Positions 37,033 to 45,206 of a DNA stretch of 64,000 nucleotides are shown in pieces. The stretch is from Leptolyngbya sp. O-77 (GTDB lineage Bacteria > Cyanobacteriota > Cyanobacteriia > Elainellales > Elainellaceae): contig NZ_AP017367.1 in the NCBI RefSeq assembly GCF_001548395.1, forward strand, positions 1,959,001 to 2,023,000, in the 5' to 3' direction. Positions within the stretch are counted from its first letter, which is position 1. Each line of letters begins with the position of its first letter. Position numbers and translations under genes: made by a program. The notes beneath the pieces were generated by a model that was not told the origin of the DNA, searched no databases, and saw only the letters and a program-made list of their open reading frames with translations.

Positions 37033-39653
37033 CTAACCCCGCCCCGGCGCGGCCAGGTTGCGGAAGCGGGTAAACTGTGGCTCAAACAGCAGCTTCACTG
37101 TGCCCACCGGGCCGTTGCGATGCTTGGTGATGATAATTTCAGAAATGCCGCGATCGGGTGTGTCGGGGTTATAGTATTCGTCGCGATACAGCATGATAAT
37201 CAGGTCAGCATCCTGCTCAATCGCGCCAGAGTTATGAGAAACCAGTCCATCGGCCATCCAAGAAGCTGGACCAGGAACCGTCAGATCGTAAACCATCTCC
37301 TCGCCTGCTGGCTCAATAGAGGCTATCTCATCCCAAAATAAATCGGATGTTGCAATGTCCTCCAAGGCTGTGTTGTTCAGAACATGAGCATAGCTGAGAA
37401 CGACGTCGCGAGTGGGAGAAAACTTGAAGTGTGCTGAGCCAGCATAGGATGTTCCTCTCAGGGATGCCATCTGGCGTTGAGAAATGCCCTGATCTTTCAT
37501 GTCTTGCTTAATCTGTTCAAAAACCTGTGCTGGCAGCGTATCTCTGTTGGGATTCGCTTTGCCTCGATGCGCCAGTTCTCGCATCACCACGGCCGCAGGT
37601 TCGACCCTAGGCCCAAACGCGCCTACAGTTTCTAGAAACTTGAGTTGTTGAGTTTTACCGTAAATCTGAACGTTATAGCAGTTGGATTTTGTCCAACGGA
37701 TTTGGCTAAAAATTCCTAGCCGCAGCAGAAGAGCCGCTACGTCTCGGGCCAACCCTTCGCTTACCGTTGCAAAGAAAATGGTGGCCTTGTACTTACGTCC
37801 ATCAGGACTTAAAGAACTGCTGATGCAGCCATCAGTTGCCCAGAGATGGCGCAAAAACAGCGCAATTTGCTCATCAGGAAGTTGAAAAATCGCCTGAGGA
37901 ATCCGCTTGCTTGCTGAGCGCTGCCCAAAAATTCCTAAGGCTTTTAGCCACTGCCCCACCCCCTCTGGATGCCAGCGATTGCCATTGCCTGAAATGACAA
38001 GCTGATGCCAATTTCCCCGCCCTGGATGGCGATTGACCTGACAGCCAAACGATTCAGCGGCAGCTTTTACAATTGCTGAGTTTTCTTCTGAGCCTGTTGT
38101 GTAGCGCAAGGGCTGATGGGAAACGTAGCTACCGTCTCCAAGCAAATGGGCCAGTAAGGCCACCTGGAGATCTGTCCAGGCGATCGCCGCTTGAGTCAGA
38201 CGAGGCATATGGTTTGCAAGTGCGAGGCGATCGCCCACCCGCAAATCCTGAAGCGGTTGCCAGCCATCAAATGTGTAAAGCCTGTGCTTACCAGTTGCTC
38301 TAATCGTTCTACCCGTTGCAGTCGTCAGTTTGAAGACGGGCTTAACCCCAACTTCCCAGACTAAATCTGCCTTAGCAGCCACTAGGCGACCCTGGTCACC
38401 GAGACTAATCACCTCTGGGGTTTGACCGACCAACTCCCGGATCGGGATGCGGCGACCATCCGCCAGCCACACCAGCGTTTCGCCCGTTACGCATTCCCGC
38501 AAGTCGCTCATCATCGGGCGCTTGTTGGTGCGCGATTCCACTCCCCGACTCAACTGCGACAGCGCGATCACGGGCACGCTCAATTCCCGCGCCAGACCCT
38601 TCAGCGCCCGCGTCACGCGGGAGAGTTCCTGCACGCGGTTTTCGCTGCCACTGCCCTCCATTAGTTGCAGATAGTCAATCAGCACCAGCCCCAGCGCCCC
38701 GCCCTGCTCTGCCTGGAGCCGCCGCACCTTCGAGCGCATCTCGGTGACAGAAATATCGGGCGTGTCGTCGATGAAGATCGGCATCTGGGACAGGGCGCTA
38801 ATCGCGTAGCCCAGCGGCTCCCACTCATCCTGGCTGACCCGCCCCGCCCGCAGCCGTCCGCTCTCGATCTGGGCTTCGCTTGACAGCAGACGATAAACCA
38901 ACTGCTCCTTCGACATTTCCAGGCTAAAAATGGCAACGGGCAGCTTGTGAAAGGCGGCAATGTTGCGGGCGATATTGAGGCAAAAGCTGGTTTTGCCCAT
39001 TGCGGGTCGCCCCGCAGCGATGATCAAATCTGACCGCTGAAAGCCCTGGGTCATCGCATCCAGGTCATAGAAGCCGCAGGAAATCCCCGGCAGCACCAGC
39101 CCCAGAGAGCGGCTTTCGATGTCGGAAAAGGTGGACGTGAGGATATCGGAGGTGGCGGTGAGGCTCTGGTTGGGGCGGGATTGCGTAATGTTGAAAATCT
39201 TTTGCTCAGCCTGGTCTAGCACCTGCTCCAGAGGGGTGCTGGTTTCGTAGCCCAGATAGGCGACCTCGTTGCCAGCCTGAATCATCCGGCGGCGCAGGTA
39301 TTTGTCCATTACAAGGTGGGCGTATTGGTCGATGTTGACGGCGCTGACCGTGCGATCGACCAGTTGGGCAATACGGCTCTGCCCGCCGATTTTGTCGAGC
39401 TTGTTGTGGTCGTGGAGGTAGCTGGTGACGCTCATCAGGTCGGTGGGTCGCCCCTCGCTCTGGAGCGCTAGGGCGGCGCGATAGATTTCCTGGGTGGGCG
39501 GAGATGTAGAAGGCTTTCGGGGCGCAGCAACTCGGCGACGCGACCCAGCGCCTCCGGGTCGAGCAAGATGCCGCCCAAAATGGCTTCCTCTGCGTCGATG
39601 TTTTGAGGCGGGAGGCGATCGCTGTAGGCTTGAAAGTTCAGTTCTTGAACCAT
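37033..39653 (-). CDS. dnaB: Replicative DNA helicase DnaB with intein, frameshifted near N-terminus
   Basis: DnaB unwinds DNA at the replication fork. The N-terminus starts at ATG 39653 (MVQELNFQAYSDRLPPQN). After LLRPE the expected AFYISAH and QEIYRAALAL segments lie in two other frames. One extra base near 39515-39517 and one near 39492-39494 explain this. Removing both gives an N-extein of 386 codons; with the 65-residue C-extein that makes 451 residues, the normal DnaB length. The helicase core is otherwise intact: GRPAMGKTSFCLNIA, SLEMSKEQ, VLIDYLQLM. An intein interrupts it after MSDLRE. Because dnaB is essential, a sequencing error is likelier than a dead gene. It follows rplI, as in many cyanobacteria. 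Confidence 0.93.
37231..38493 (-). mobile_element. Intein with homing-endonuclease domain inside DnaB
   Basis: The 421-residue intein starts with Cys1 (CVTGETLVWLADGRRIPI) and ends VSHN, followed by Ser of the C-extein, so all splicing residues are present (Cys1, His-Asn, Ser+1). Hint blocks are visible at both ends, including TGKHRLYT near residue 75. Two LAGLIDADG-like helices, LLAHLLGDGSYV and LFLRHLWATDGCIS, mark the endonuclease. The insertion is between SDLRE and SGAIEQDAD. Its start resembles the Rhodothermus DnaB intein as I remember it, and differs by two residues from the Synechocystis DnaB site. Confidence 0.93.
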
Positions 39654-40040
39654 AGGGCAGGCGAGGGAGGCAGGGCGACAAGCAGAGCAACGAGAGCAGG
39701 CTTAGAGACGTGCGGCTAGAGATGAGGCTTGAGAGACTGTCTGGAAGATAGTATCTGGAGTCTGCTATCTGGGAGCATCTGGAAGATACTACCGGTAGGA
39801 GGCGATCGCTATTGTACCCCTATAGGTAGAGTCGGCAAGGGGGCGATCGCAAAAAACAGGCTGGACTCAGGGCTGGATTTGGGGGCAATTTAGCAGGTTT
39901 CCTCAGGGACTCTCCGCCGATCTAGCCAATGCTTATGGCAACAACCTGGGCAGAGTATTTACAAAAGCACTTACAAAAAAGTACCCTGCAACTATTCTTG
40001 CAGAGTACTTGCGTACTATTCAATAGACTTCTCCAAATCT
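39654..40040. other. Spacer between rplI and dnaB with short repeats
   Basis: 387 bases containing imperfect repeats of ATCTGGAAGATA and ATCTGGGAG (39740-39800) and two HIP1 sites. No gene is seen. Confidence 0.6.
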
Positions 40041-40511
40041 TTACGCCTCTGCGTCCGCAGGCACCACCTCAATGTCTACCGTTGCGGTCACTTCAGGATG
40101 CAGCTTGATATCTACCCGGTAAGTCCCCAGCTTGCGGACTTCGGGCACCGTAATGCCGCGCCGATCCACTTCTTGACCGATGGCTGCTTGCAGCACCTCT
40201 GCCACTTCTCGATCCGTCACCGAGCCGAAAATTGCGTCCTTTTCCCCAACCTGTTTGGCAATCGTCAGGCCAGAGAGCTTTTCCAGCTTGGCTTTGATTA
40301 CGTCTGCCTCTTTCTTTAGCTCGATCAGGCGCTGACGCTCCAATTCGCGCCGCCGCTCAACCTGCTTTAGAATGCCGGGGGTCGTATGTACGGCCAAGCC
40401 TTGTGGCAGCAGGTAGTTGCGGGCATAGCCAGGAGCCACGTCCACCAGGTCGCCCGCCTTGCCCAGCTTGCTGACATCTTGATTAAGAACTAACTGAATC
40501 CGTTTCGCCAT
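40041..40511 (-). CDS. rplI: 50S ribosomal protein L9
   Basis: The 156-residue protein binds 23S rRNA and influences reading-frame fidelity. The start MAKRIQLVLNQDVSKLGKAGD and VAPGYARNYLLPQGLA are the L9 signature, followed by the long connecting helix and the C-terminal domain. The ATG at 40511 has GGGAAGG upstream and is preferred to the ATG at 40523. Confidence 0.97.
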   Translation of the reverse strand: MAKRIQLVLNQDVSKLGKAGDLVDVAPGYARNYLLPQGLAVHTTPGILKQVERRRELERQRLIELKKEADVIKAKLEKLSGLTIAKQVGEKDAIFGSVTDREVAEVLQAAIGQEVDRRGITVPEVRKLGTYRVDIKLHPEVTATVDIEVVPADAEA

Positions 40512-40556
40512 GAGCCTTCCCAAATAGTCCAGTCTGCTATTGTACCGAAATGTCAG

Positions 40557-40622
40557 GAAGAGTGTAAAGGAAGAGAGAAGAACGAAGAACGAAGAACGAA
40601 GAACGAAGAGGGAAAGGAGAAA
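40557..40622. repeat. GAAGAACGAA heptamer repeat
   Basis: Four or more GAAGAAC heptamers in tandem, the same family as at 35-220. Confidence 0.8.
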
Positions 40623-40650
40623 AAAGAAGAGAAAAGAGCAACATCAGATC

Positions 40651-40740
40651 GTCCATCCTCCAACACCCCGTCACCCCGTCACCCCGTCACCCCATCACCC
40701 CGTCACCCCAACACTCCGTCACCCCATCACCCCATTACTC
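40651..40740. repeat. ACCCCGTC tandem repeat
   Basis: About ten units of CACCCCGTC or CACCCCATC directly before glyQ. Confidence 0.85.
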
Positions 40741-40797
40741 ATCCACGCGCTCCTAGGTAGTAGGATCTGAATCGACCTCTCACCTGACGTTGAGCCT

Positions 40798-41682
40798 GTG
40801 AACTTTCAGTCTGTTATTGCAACGCTGCATCAGTTTTGGAGCGATCGCGGCTGTTTAATCGTGCAACCCTACGATACCGAAAAGGGCGCAGGCACTAAGA
40901 GTCCGCATACGTTTTTGAGGGCGATCGGGCCAGAGCCGTGGTCGGTTGCCTATGTAGAACCCTGCCGCCGACCCGGAGACGGGCGCTATGGCGAAAACCC
41001 CAACCGCGTGCAGCACTATTACCAGTATCAAGTGCTGATCAAGCCCTCGCCCAATAACATTCTGGATGTTTATCTCGAATCGCTGCGATCGCTCGGCATT
41101 CAGCCCGAAGACCACGACATCCGCTTTGTGGAAGACAACTGGGAAGACGCGGCTGTGGGCGCATGGGGGGTAGGCTGGGAAGTGTGGCTAGACGGCATGG
41201 AGGTGACGCAGTTTACCTATTTTCAGCAGTGCGGCGGCATCGACTGCCATCCCGTGTCGGTCGAGATTACCTACGGGCTGGAGCGGTTGACCATGTACCT
41301 CCAGGGCGTAAATTCAATTTTCGACATCCGCTGGAACGACACGCTGACCTACGGCGATGTGCATCTCCAGGGCGAAATCGAAAACTCCACTTACAACTTT
41401 GAAGCGTCCAATCCTGATCTTCTGTTCAGCCTGTTTACTCAGTTCGAGCAGGAGGCCACCCGGCTGATGGAAAAGGAACTGGTGCTGCCGGCTTTTGACT
41501 ATGTGCTGAAATGCTCCCACACGTTTAACCTGCTAGAGGCGCGGGGCGTAATCTCAGTCACCGAACGGCAGCGCTACATCCTCAAAATTCGTGGGCTGGC
41601 GCGGCAGGTTGCCCAGCTTTATCTAAAACAACGGGAGGCACTGGGCTTTCCCCTTCTGAAGAAAGACCCCTGCCCCGTTTGA
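40798..41682 (+). CDS. glyQ: Glycyl-tRNA synthetase alpha subunit
   Basis: Charges tRNA-Gly as part of the bacterial alpha2beta2 enzyme. The 294-residue chain starts with GTG (reads MNFQSVIATLHQFW). Class II motifs include GAGTKSPHTFLRAIGPEPW and VFYMEV-like segments (WEVWLDGMEVTQFTYFQQ). The beta subunit (glyS) is not adjacent, which is normal in cyanobacteria. Confidence 0.97.
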   Translation: MNFQSVIATLHQFWSDRGCLIVQPYDTEKGAGTKSPHTFLRAIGPEPWSVAYVEPCRRPGDGRYGENPNRVQHYYQYQVLIKPSPNNILDVYLESLRSLGIQPEDHDIRFVEDNWEDAAVGAWGVGWEVWLDGMEVTQFTYFQQCGGIDCHPVSVEITYGLERLTMYLQGVNSIFDIRWNDTLTYGDVHLQGEIENSTYNFEASNPDLLFSLFTQFEQEATRLMEKELVLPAFDYVLKCSHTFNLLEARGVISVTERQRYILKIRGLARQVAQLYLKQREALGFPLLKKDPCPV

Positions 41683-42074
41683 TAGATAGAGCCGCGGCGC
41701 GTCTGTTGTGCAGGGGATAGAATTTTAGGCGGGAGATTTGGCGCTGGGAGATTTGGCACTGAAAGACTTCCGCCAAAGCGCTTCATATTCCGTAGCAATA
41801 TTTTACTTGCGCTGGGCGATCGCCTCTACTACAATCTTCCATCAAGCTGTAATTTTTCCAACACGCAGCTTATTCCACTCCCCGAAAATTTGGCCGGTTC
41901 GTCGTTTACGGCATTGGTAGATGTTGACACCACCTACCAACGCCTGACCCCAGGACAGAGATAGCTGTCTCAGGGCTTTGCCTATTGTATGGCCGCCTTG
42001 AAACCTGCTTTGCGTCGTTTGGGCGGCCATCTTTTCGGGGTTTCCCTACCTCGTTTCCAAGGAGGAAACCCCAA
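41683..42074. other. Intergenic region ending in a start-site hairpin
   Basis: 392 bases with one HIP1 site (near 41818). A 62-codon leftward frame at 41842-42030 contains WGQALVGGVNIYQCRKRRTGQIFGEWNK and looks protein-like, but has no recognised family or ribosome site. A 9-bp stem (GGGGTTTCC 42037-42045, GGAAACCCC 42064-42072) overlaps the ribosome site of the next gene. Confidence 0.5.
42037..42072 (+). promoter_or_regulatory. Hairpin overlapping the ribosome-binding site
   Basis: The right arm of the 9-bp stem shares GG with the strong AAGGAGG (42059-42065) and ends two bases before the ATG at 42075. Folding would partly hide the ribosome site, so it could tune translation. Confidence 0.45.
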
Positions 42075-42374
42075 ATGCTAACAATTCAATACACCTGGTC
42101 GTCCCCACGCTCGGAGGCGACCCAGTTTTCGCTGCCCCCGCTCACCTGCGAACTGCCCCACCGTCGCCGCCTGCGCCACTACATCATCGGCCTGCCCGAA
42201 GACGCGCAACTGGCGATCGACCGGCTGCACCTGCTCCGCTACGCCGAACGCTTCGAGTGGACGCACGCCTTGGAATTTCCGCCCAACGGCATCGTCCTCA
42301 ACGCCGAGCAACCCGGCGAAGTGCTGCGCTGCCTGCACCGTGAAGTCCGGAGCAACTCTGGCGCGAATGAGTAA
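42075..42374 (+). CDS. Hypothetical protein, 99 residues
   Basis: The product starts MLTIQYTWSSPRSEATQF and ends in a helical region with RHYIIGLPEDAQLAIDRLHLLRY. It is soluble, Arg- and Leu-rich, and has no domain I know. AAGGAGG at 42059 with 9-base spacing makes the ATG at 42075 certain; the longer open frame is not used. It is the last HIP1-style host gene before the defence island. Confidence 0.7.
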   Translation: MLTIQYTWSSPRSEATQFSLPPLTCELPHRRRLRHYIIGLPEDAQLAIDRLHLLRYAERFEWTHALEFPPNGIVLNAEQPGEVLRCLHREVRSNSGANE

Positions 42375-42385
42375 GAACAGATAAG

Positions 42386-42455
42386 GGCGATTTTGGGTTT
42401 TGGATTTTGGCGGCCGAGTCTGTCAATCCAAAATCCAAACTCCCCAATCGAAAAT
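42386..42455. repeat. AATCCAAAATC repeats in both orientations
   Basis: GGGTTTTGGATTTTGG and, 20 bases later, AATCCAAAATCCAAACTCC face each other, forming a possible stem. Confidence 0.65.
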
Positions 42456-42536
42456 TTCAAACAGGGCAACTGCGCCTAACGCTGCATCGCGCCTATTCAT
42501 CAGCCCCACTTATCTGAAGCCTTTGTAAAGCCATCT

Positions 42537-42701
42537 GCCTAATTCCCAGAATCAGGGGTATTATACAGACAATCGTCTGCCTATCTACCCAGTTTGGGAT
42601 CTTAGACAGATCTGAATCAGCCTATCTACCCAATTTGGGATCTTAGATAGACGGATTTCAGCCTAATTCCCCTCCTGGGGGTAGATAGGCAGACCGGATC
42701 A
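42537..42701. repeat. Four 41-bp iteron-like repeats
   Basis: Units start at 42537, 42579, 42620 and 42661 (spacing 42, 41, 41). Each begins GCCTA, has a central CCC...GGG dyad and ends with a GAC- or GAT-type stretch. The middle two are nearly identical (GCCTATCTACCCA, then TTTGGGATCTTAGA). They mark the left edge of the HIP1-free island. Confidence 0.8.
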
Positions 42702-42794
42702 GTCTAATTACTAGTTATGCCGCGATCTCTTTTGTCGGCAAGTTAGGGAGTTCTCGGCTAACTTTCTAGGTAATGGGTTCGAGGAATAGCCAAA

Positions 42795-42811
42795 TATCCT
42801 AAAATAGGATA
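42795..42811. promoter_or_regulatory. Operator palindrome at the methylase promoter
   Basis: TATCCTA-AAA-TAGGATA, a perfect palindrome 45 bases upstream of the methylase ATG. The same geometry (7-3-7) occurs at the controller promoter (45142-45158). Confidence 0.75.
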
Positions 42812-42855
42812 AAGTATTAAGGGTCATCTGGTCTGTGAAACGATAAGAAAAATAC

Positions 42856-43944
42856 ATGGGTCTACCTGAGCCTTCGCATAGCCTGTCAAGTATAAAGAAG
42901 AATAAAGCGACAAGCACTGTTGGTCGCGGAAGGACTGTCCAACTCACGGAGAAACTTGCTTTTTCAGCTTGGAATAACAGCAATGTCAGTCTGATACTTG
43001 GTAATAGCATTGAACATTATGATTCCTGGGAGCAACCTACAGTAATAGTTTCAGATGGAGGCTACGGTATTTTAGGTTTTGAAGGAGATACGTCAGATCA
43101 TCTTGATCTACCTGAATGGTATGAACCCCATGTAGAAGCTTGGTCTAAGTTTGCCTTGCCAAGTACAACTCTTTGGTTTTGGAACTCAGAAATTGGCTGG
43201 GCTGTGGTACATCCAATACTTGAGAAATTTGGTTGGCGATATGTTAATTGCAATATATGGAATAAAGGCAAAGGTCATATTGCGGGTAATGTCAACACAG
43301 AAAAAATAAGACGTTTCCCGGTTGTTACAGAGGTTTGTGTTCAATATGTTAGAGAAGTCAAAATTAATAATTTAACCCTTAAAGAATGGCTCCGAAAAGA
43401 ATGGCTAAGATCAGGATTGCCTCTACGTCAAGCTAACTTAGCTTGTGGAGTCGCAGATGCAGCAACAAGAAAATATTTTGATCAGGGACATTTATGGTAT
43501 TTTCCACCGCCCGAAATGTTTGAGAAATTGGTTTCCTATGCAAACGAACATGGAAAACCAGAGGGAAGACCCTATTTCTCTAATAATGGGAAGCACCCTT
43601 TAACAGGTGAAGAGTGGAAGAAGATGCGCTCTAAATTTAATTGCCCACATGGTTTTACAAACGTTTGGGATCGTTCTGCTTTACGTGATGATGAACGAAT
43701 TAAGTCTGCTGATGGTAAAGCTGTTCACTTAAATCAGAAACCACTTGATCTGATGAAACTAATTATTGAAGCCTCAAGTGAGGAACAAGATGTTATTTGG
43801 GAGCCATTTGGTGGACTTTTCAGCGCATCTCTGGCTGCTAATATCCGGAATCGAAAAGCTTTCGCTTGTGAAATTGACGAAACTTATTTCTACTATGGAA
43901 TCAAAAGGTTTAGTCAAGTAGTTCATCAATATTCCCTTCTTTGA
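42856..43944 (+). CDS. Type II DNA methyltransferase (amino-methyl class)
   Basis: The 362-residue enzyme would methylate adenine N6 or cytosine N4 at the site cut by the neighbouring endonuclease. A motif I-like segment near the C-terminus, WEPFGGLFSASLAANIRNRKAF in pieces, with QKPLDLMKLII before it, gives the beta-type motif order. The catalytic motif IV candidate is VSDGGYGILGF near residue 60, which has GGY in place of the usual PPY. Codon use is AT-rich with no HIP1 site, unlike host genes. It converges on the endonuclease gene with a 35-base overlap of 3' ends. Sequence specificity cannot be read off. Confidence 0.85.
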   Translation: MGLPEPSHSLSSIKKNKATSTVGRGRTVQLTEKLAFSAWNNSNVSLILGNSIEHYDSWEQPTVIVSDGGYGILGFEGDTSDHLDLPEWYEPHVEAWSKFALPSTTLWFWNSEIGWAVVHPILEKFGWRYVNCNIWNKGKGHIAGNVNTEKIRRFPVVTEVCVQYVREVKINNLTLKEWLRKEWLRSGLPLRQANLACGVADAATRKYFDQGHLWYFPPPEMFEKLVSYANEHGKPEGRPYFSNNGKHPLTGEEWKKMRSKFNCPHGFTNVWDRSALRDDERIKSADGKAVHLNQKPLDLMKLIIEASSEEQDVIWEPFGGLFSASLAANIRNRKAFACEIDETYFYYGIKRFSQVVHQYSLL

Positions 43945-44827
43945 TTCCAAGATGTTCTCTCAAAGCAGATTTAATTAACTCCTCCTGACGACTTGCTAAA
44001 AGCCTATTCCACTGTCCAACTTCCATTCCAGAGAACTGTGTTCTGTAGACACGCTTCTTGAAATCTTCAATTCCTGGATGTACAATCCTGTCCATTTTCG
44101 CAAAATTGGTGTCTAATCTGTATTTGAAGCGAGTGATCAGTTCCCGCAAAAGTATTTGATACTCTTGCGTGGGCATATAAATCCTTCCACCATCGCCCCA
44201 AGAATTAACTATTTCTTCAGCTTCAAGCAATTCCTCACTCGTTCCTTGAAATTTGTATCCGTTAGTATTTGTTTGCTGTAAATTCACTGTCCTTTCGGTT
44301 GTGTCTTCAGGTTCTAAAACAAGGTAATCGGGAGGATTATGATAATGGTCATCTCTTGCTTTAGCCACTGAAAAACCAGAGACAACGCATACGTCCAGAA
44401 TCTTCGGTTTTCCATAAATCACTGCTTCAGGTAACCAAGCTATTAGAGCAACGTATGTTTGATCAAACCGGAAATGATTCTGACTATCTTTGAAACGGGC
44501 TGTTATTTCTGTGGCTAATGGAAACCATGCTTTGATCTCTAATCCTGGAGTAGGATGTATGCTGCCAATGAAGACAGTATCGGGAAATCCTGGGTCTTGC
44601 CTTTTCCATTCACCAAACTGTGCGAATACTTCCTGGTTATTTAAAAACTCAACAGTGTTAAATTCAATCAGGTTTCCCAATAATGGTGATAGTTTTGAAA
44701 TTACTTTGGCTAAATTAACTGCTGAATCAACTGATATTGGCTTAGAAATATCTAGCAGGTCAAATGTATGTCCAGACAAATTATCTAAATATTGTGCTGC
44801 AAGGCTAATCACGTCTTGTGTATTCAT
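43910..44827 (-). CDS. Type II restriction endonuclease (PD-EXK type)
   Basis: The 305-residue protein has a PD...ExK nuclease core near residues 85-105: GFPDTVFIG, then GLEIKAWFPL. The position between a methylase and an HTH controller defines its role. The XcyI-like endonuclease family is a candidate from general layout but I cannot confirm it. Its ATG overlaps the controller stop (44824-44827), so the two are co-translated. Codon use is AT-rich. Confidence 0.82.
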   Translation of the reverse strand: MNTQDVISLAAQYLDNLSGHTFDLLDISKPISVDSAVNLAKVISKLSPLLGNLIEFNTVEFLNNQEVFAQFGEWKRQDPGFPDTVFIGSIHPTPGLEIKAWFPLATEITARFKDSQNHFRFDQTYVALIAWLPEAVIYGKPKILDVCVVSGFSVAKARDDHYHNPPDYLVLEPEDTTERTVNLQQTNTNGYKFQGTSEELLEAEEIVNSWGDGGRIYMPTQEYQILLRELITRFKYRLDTNFAKMDRIVHPGIEDFKKRVYRTQFSGMEVGQWNRLLASRQEELIKSALREHLGIKEGNIDELLD

Positions 44828-45087
44828 CCCTGTTCCTCGAAAGATGTAGATCTACAAGCTTGCTCAACTTGTCTTAGAATTTCACAAGGATCTACGCCAA
44901 TCGCACGGCTGACTAGGAGGAATTCAATGACATCTAATCTTCTTTCGCCATTTTCGTATTTTGCAACGAAGGATTGAGGCTTTTTGATCGCTTTAGCAAG
45001 GGTTGCTTGAGTTAAATTCGCACCCCTTCGAGCAGCGATCATGCATTGACGAAAGACATCGTACTCTGGGCTAGAAATAGATTTCAT
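44824..45087 (-). CDS. HTH controller protein of the restriction system
   Basis: The 87-residue XRE-family regulator has a helix-turn-helix at about residues 25-50 (LTQATLAKAIKKPQSFVAKYENGERR). It is probably the C protein that times methylase and endonuclease expression. Matching palindromes lie upstream of this gene and of the methylase. Translation of the endonuclease is coupled to it. Confidence 0.88.
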   Translation of the reverse strand: MKSISSPEYDVFRQCMIAARRGANLTQATLAKAIKKPQSFVAKYENGERRLDVIEFLLVSRAIGVDPCEILRQVEQACRSTSFEEQG

Positions 45088-45125
45088 CGTGCCTTACTGA
45101 GCACAATAATTACCAGAGACAGGAT

Positions 45126-45158
45126 AAACCCATTTTCGGATAATCCCAAAATGGGATT
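45126..45158. promoter_or_regulatory. Tandem operators upstream of the controller gene
   Basis: AATCCCA-AAA-TGGGATT (45142-45158) is a near-copy of the methylase operator. A weaker relative, TATCCGAAAATGGGTTT on the minus strand (45126-45142), abuts it with a 16-base centre spacing. The pair lies 39-71 bases upstream of the controller ATG, as in classical C-protein operators with one strong and one weak site. Confidence 0.72.
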
Positions 45159-45206
45159 TTTGGATATCGGTAGCTATTTGATCTGCATAATGAGAACGTT
45201 TTTCCG

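Noticed and set aside
41842..42030. Leftward 62-codon frame containing GVNIYQCRKRRTGQIFGEW
   Set aside because: Protein-like in part, but without ribosome site, family or neighbours in the same direction; kept only as a note in the intergenic entry.
42537..42701. The 41-bp repeats as a CRISPR array
   Set aside because: The similarity extends over the whole unit, with no constant-repeat/variable-spacer pattern, and no cas genes are present.
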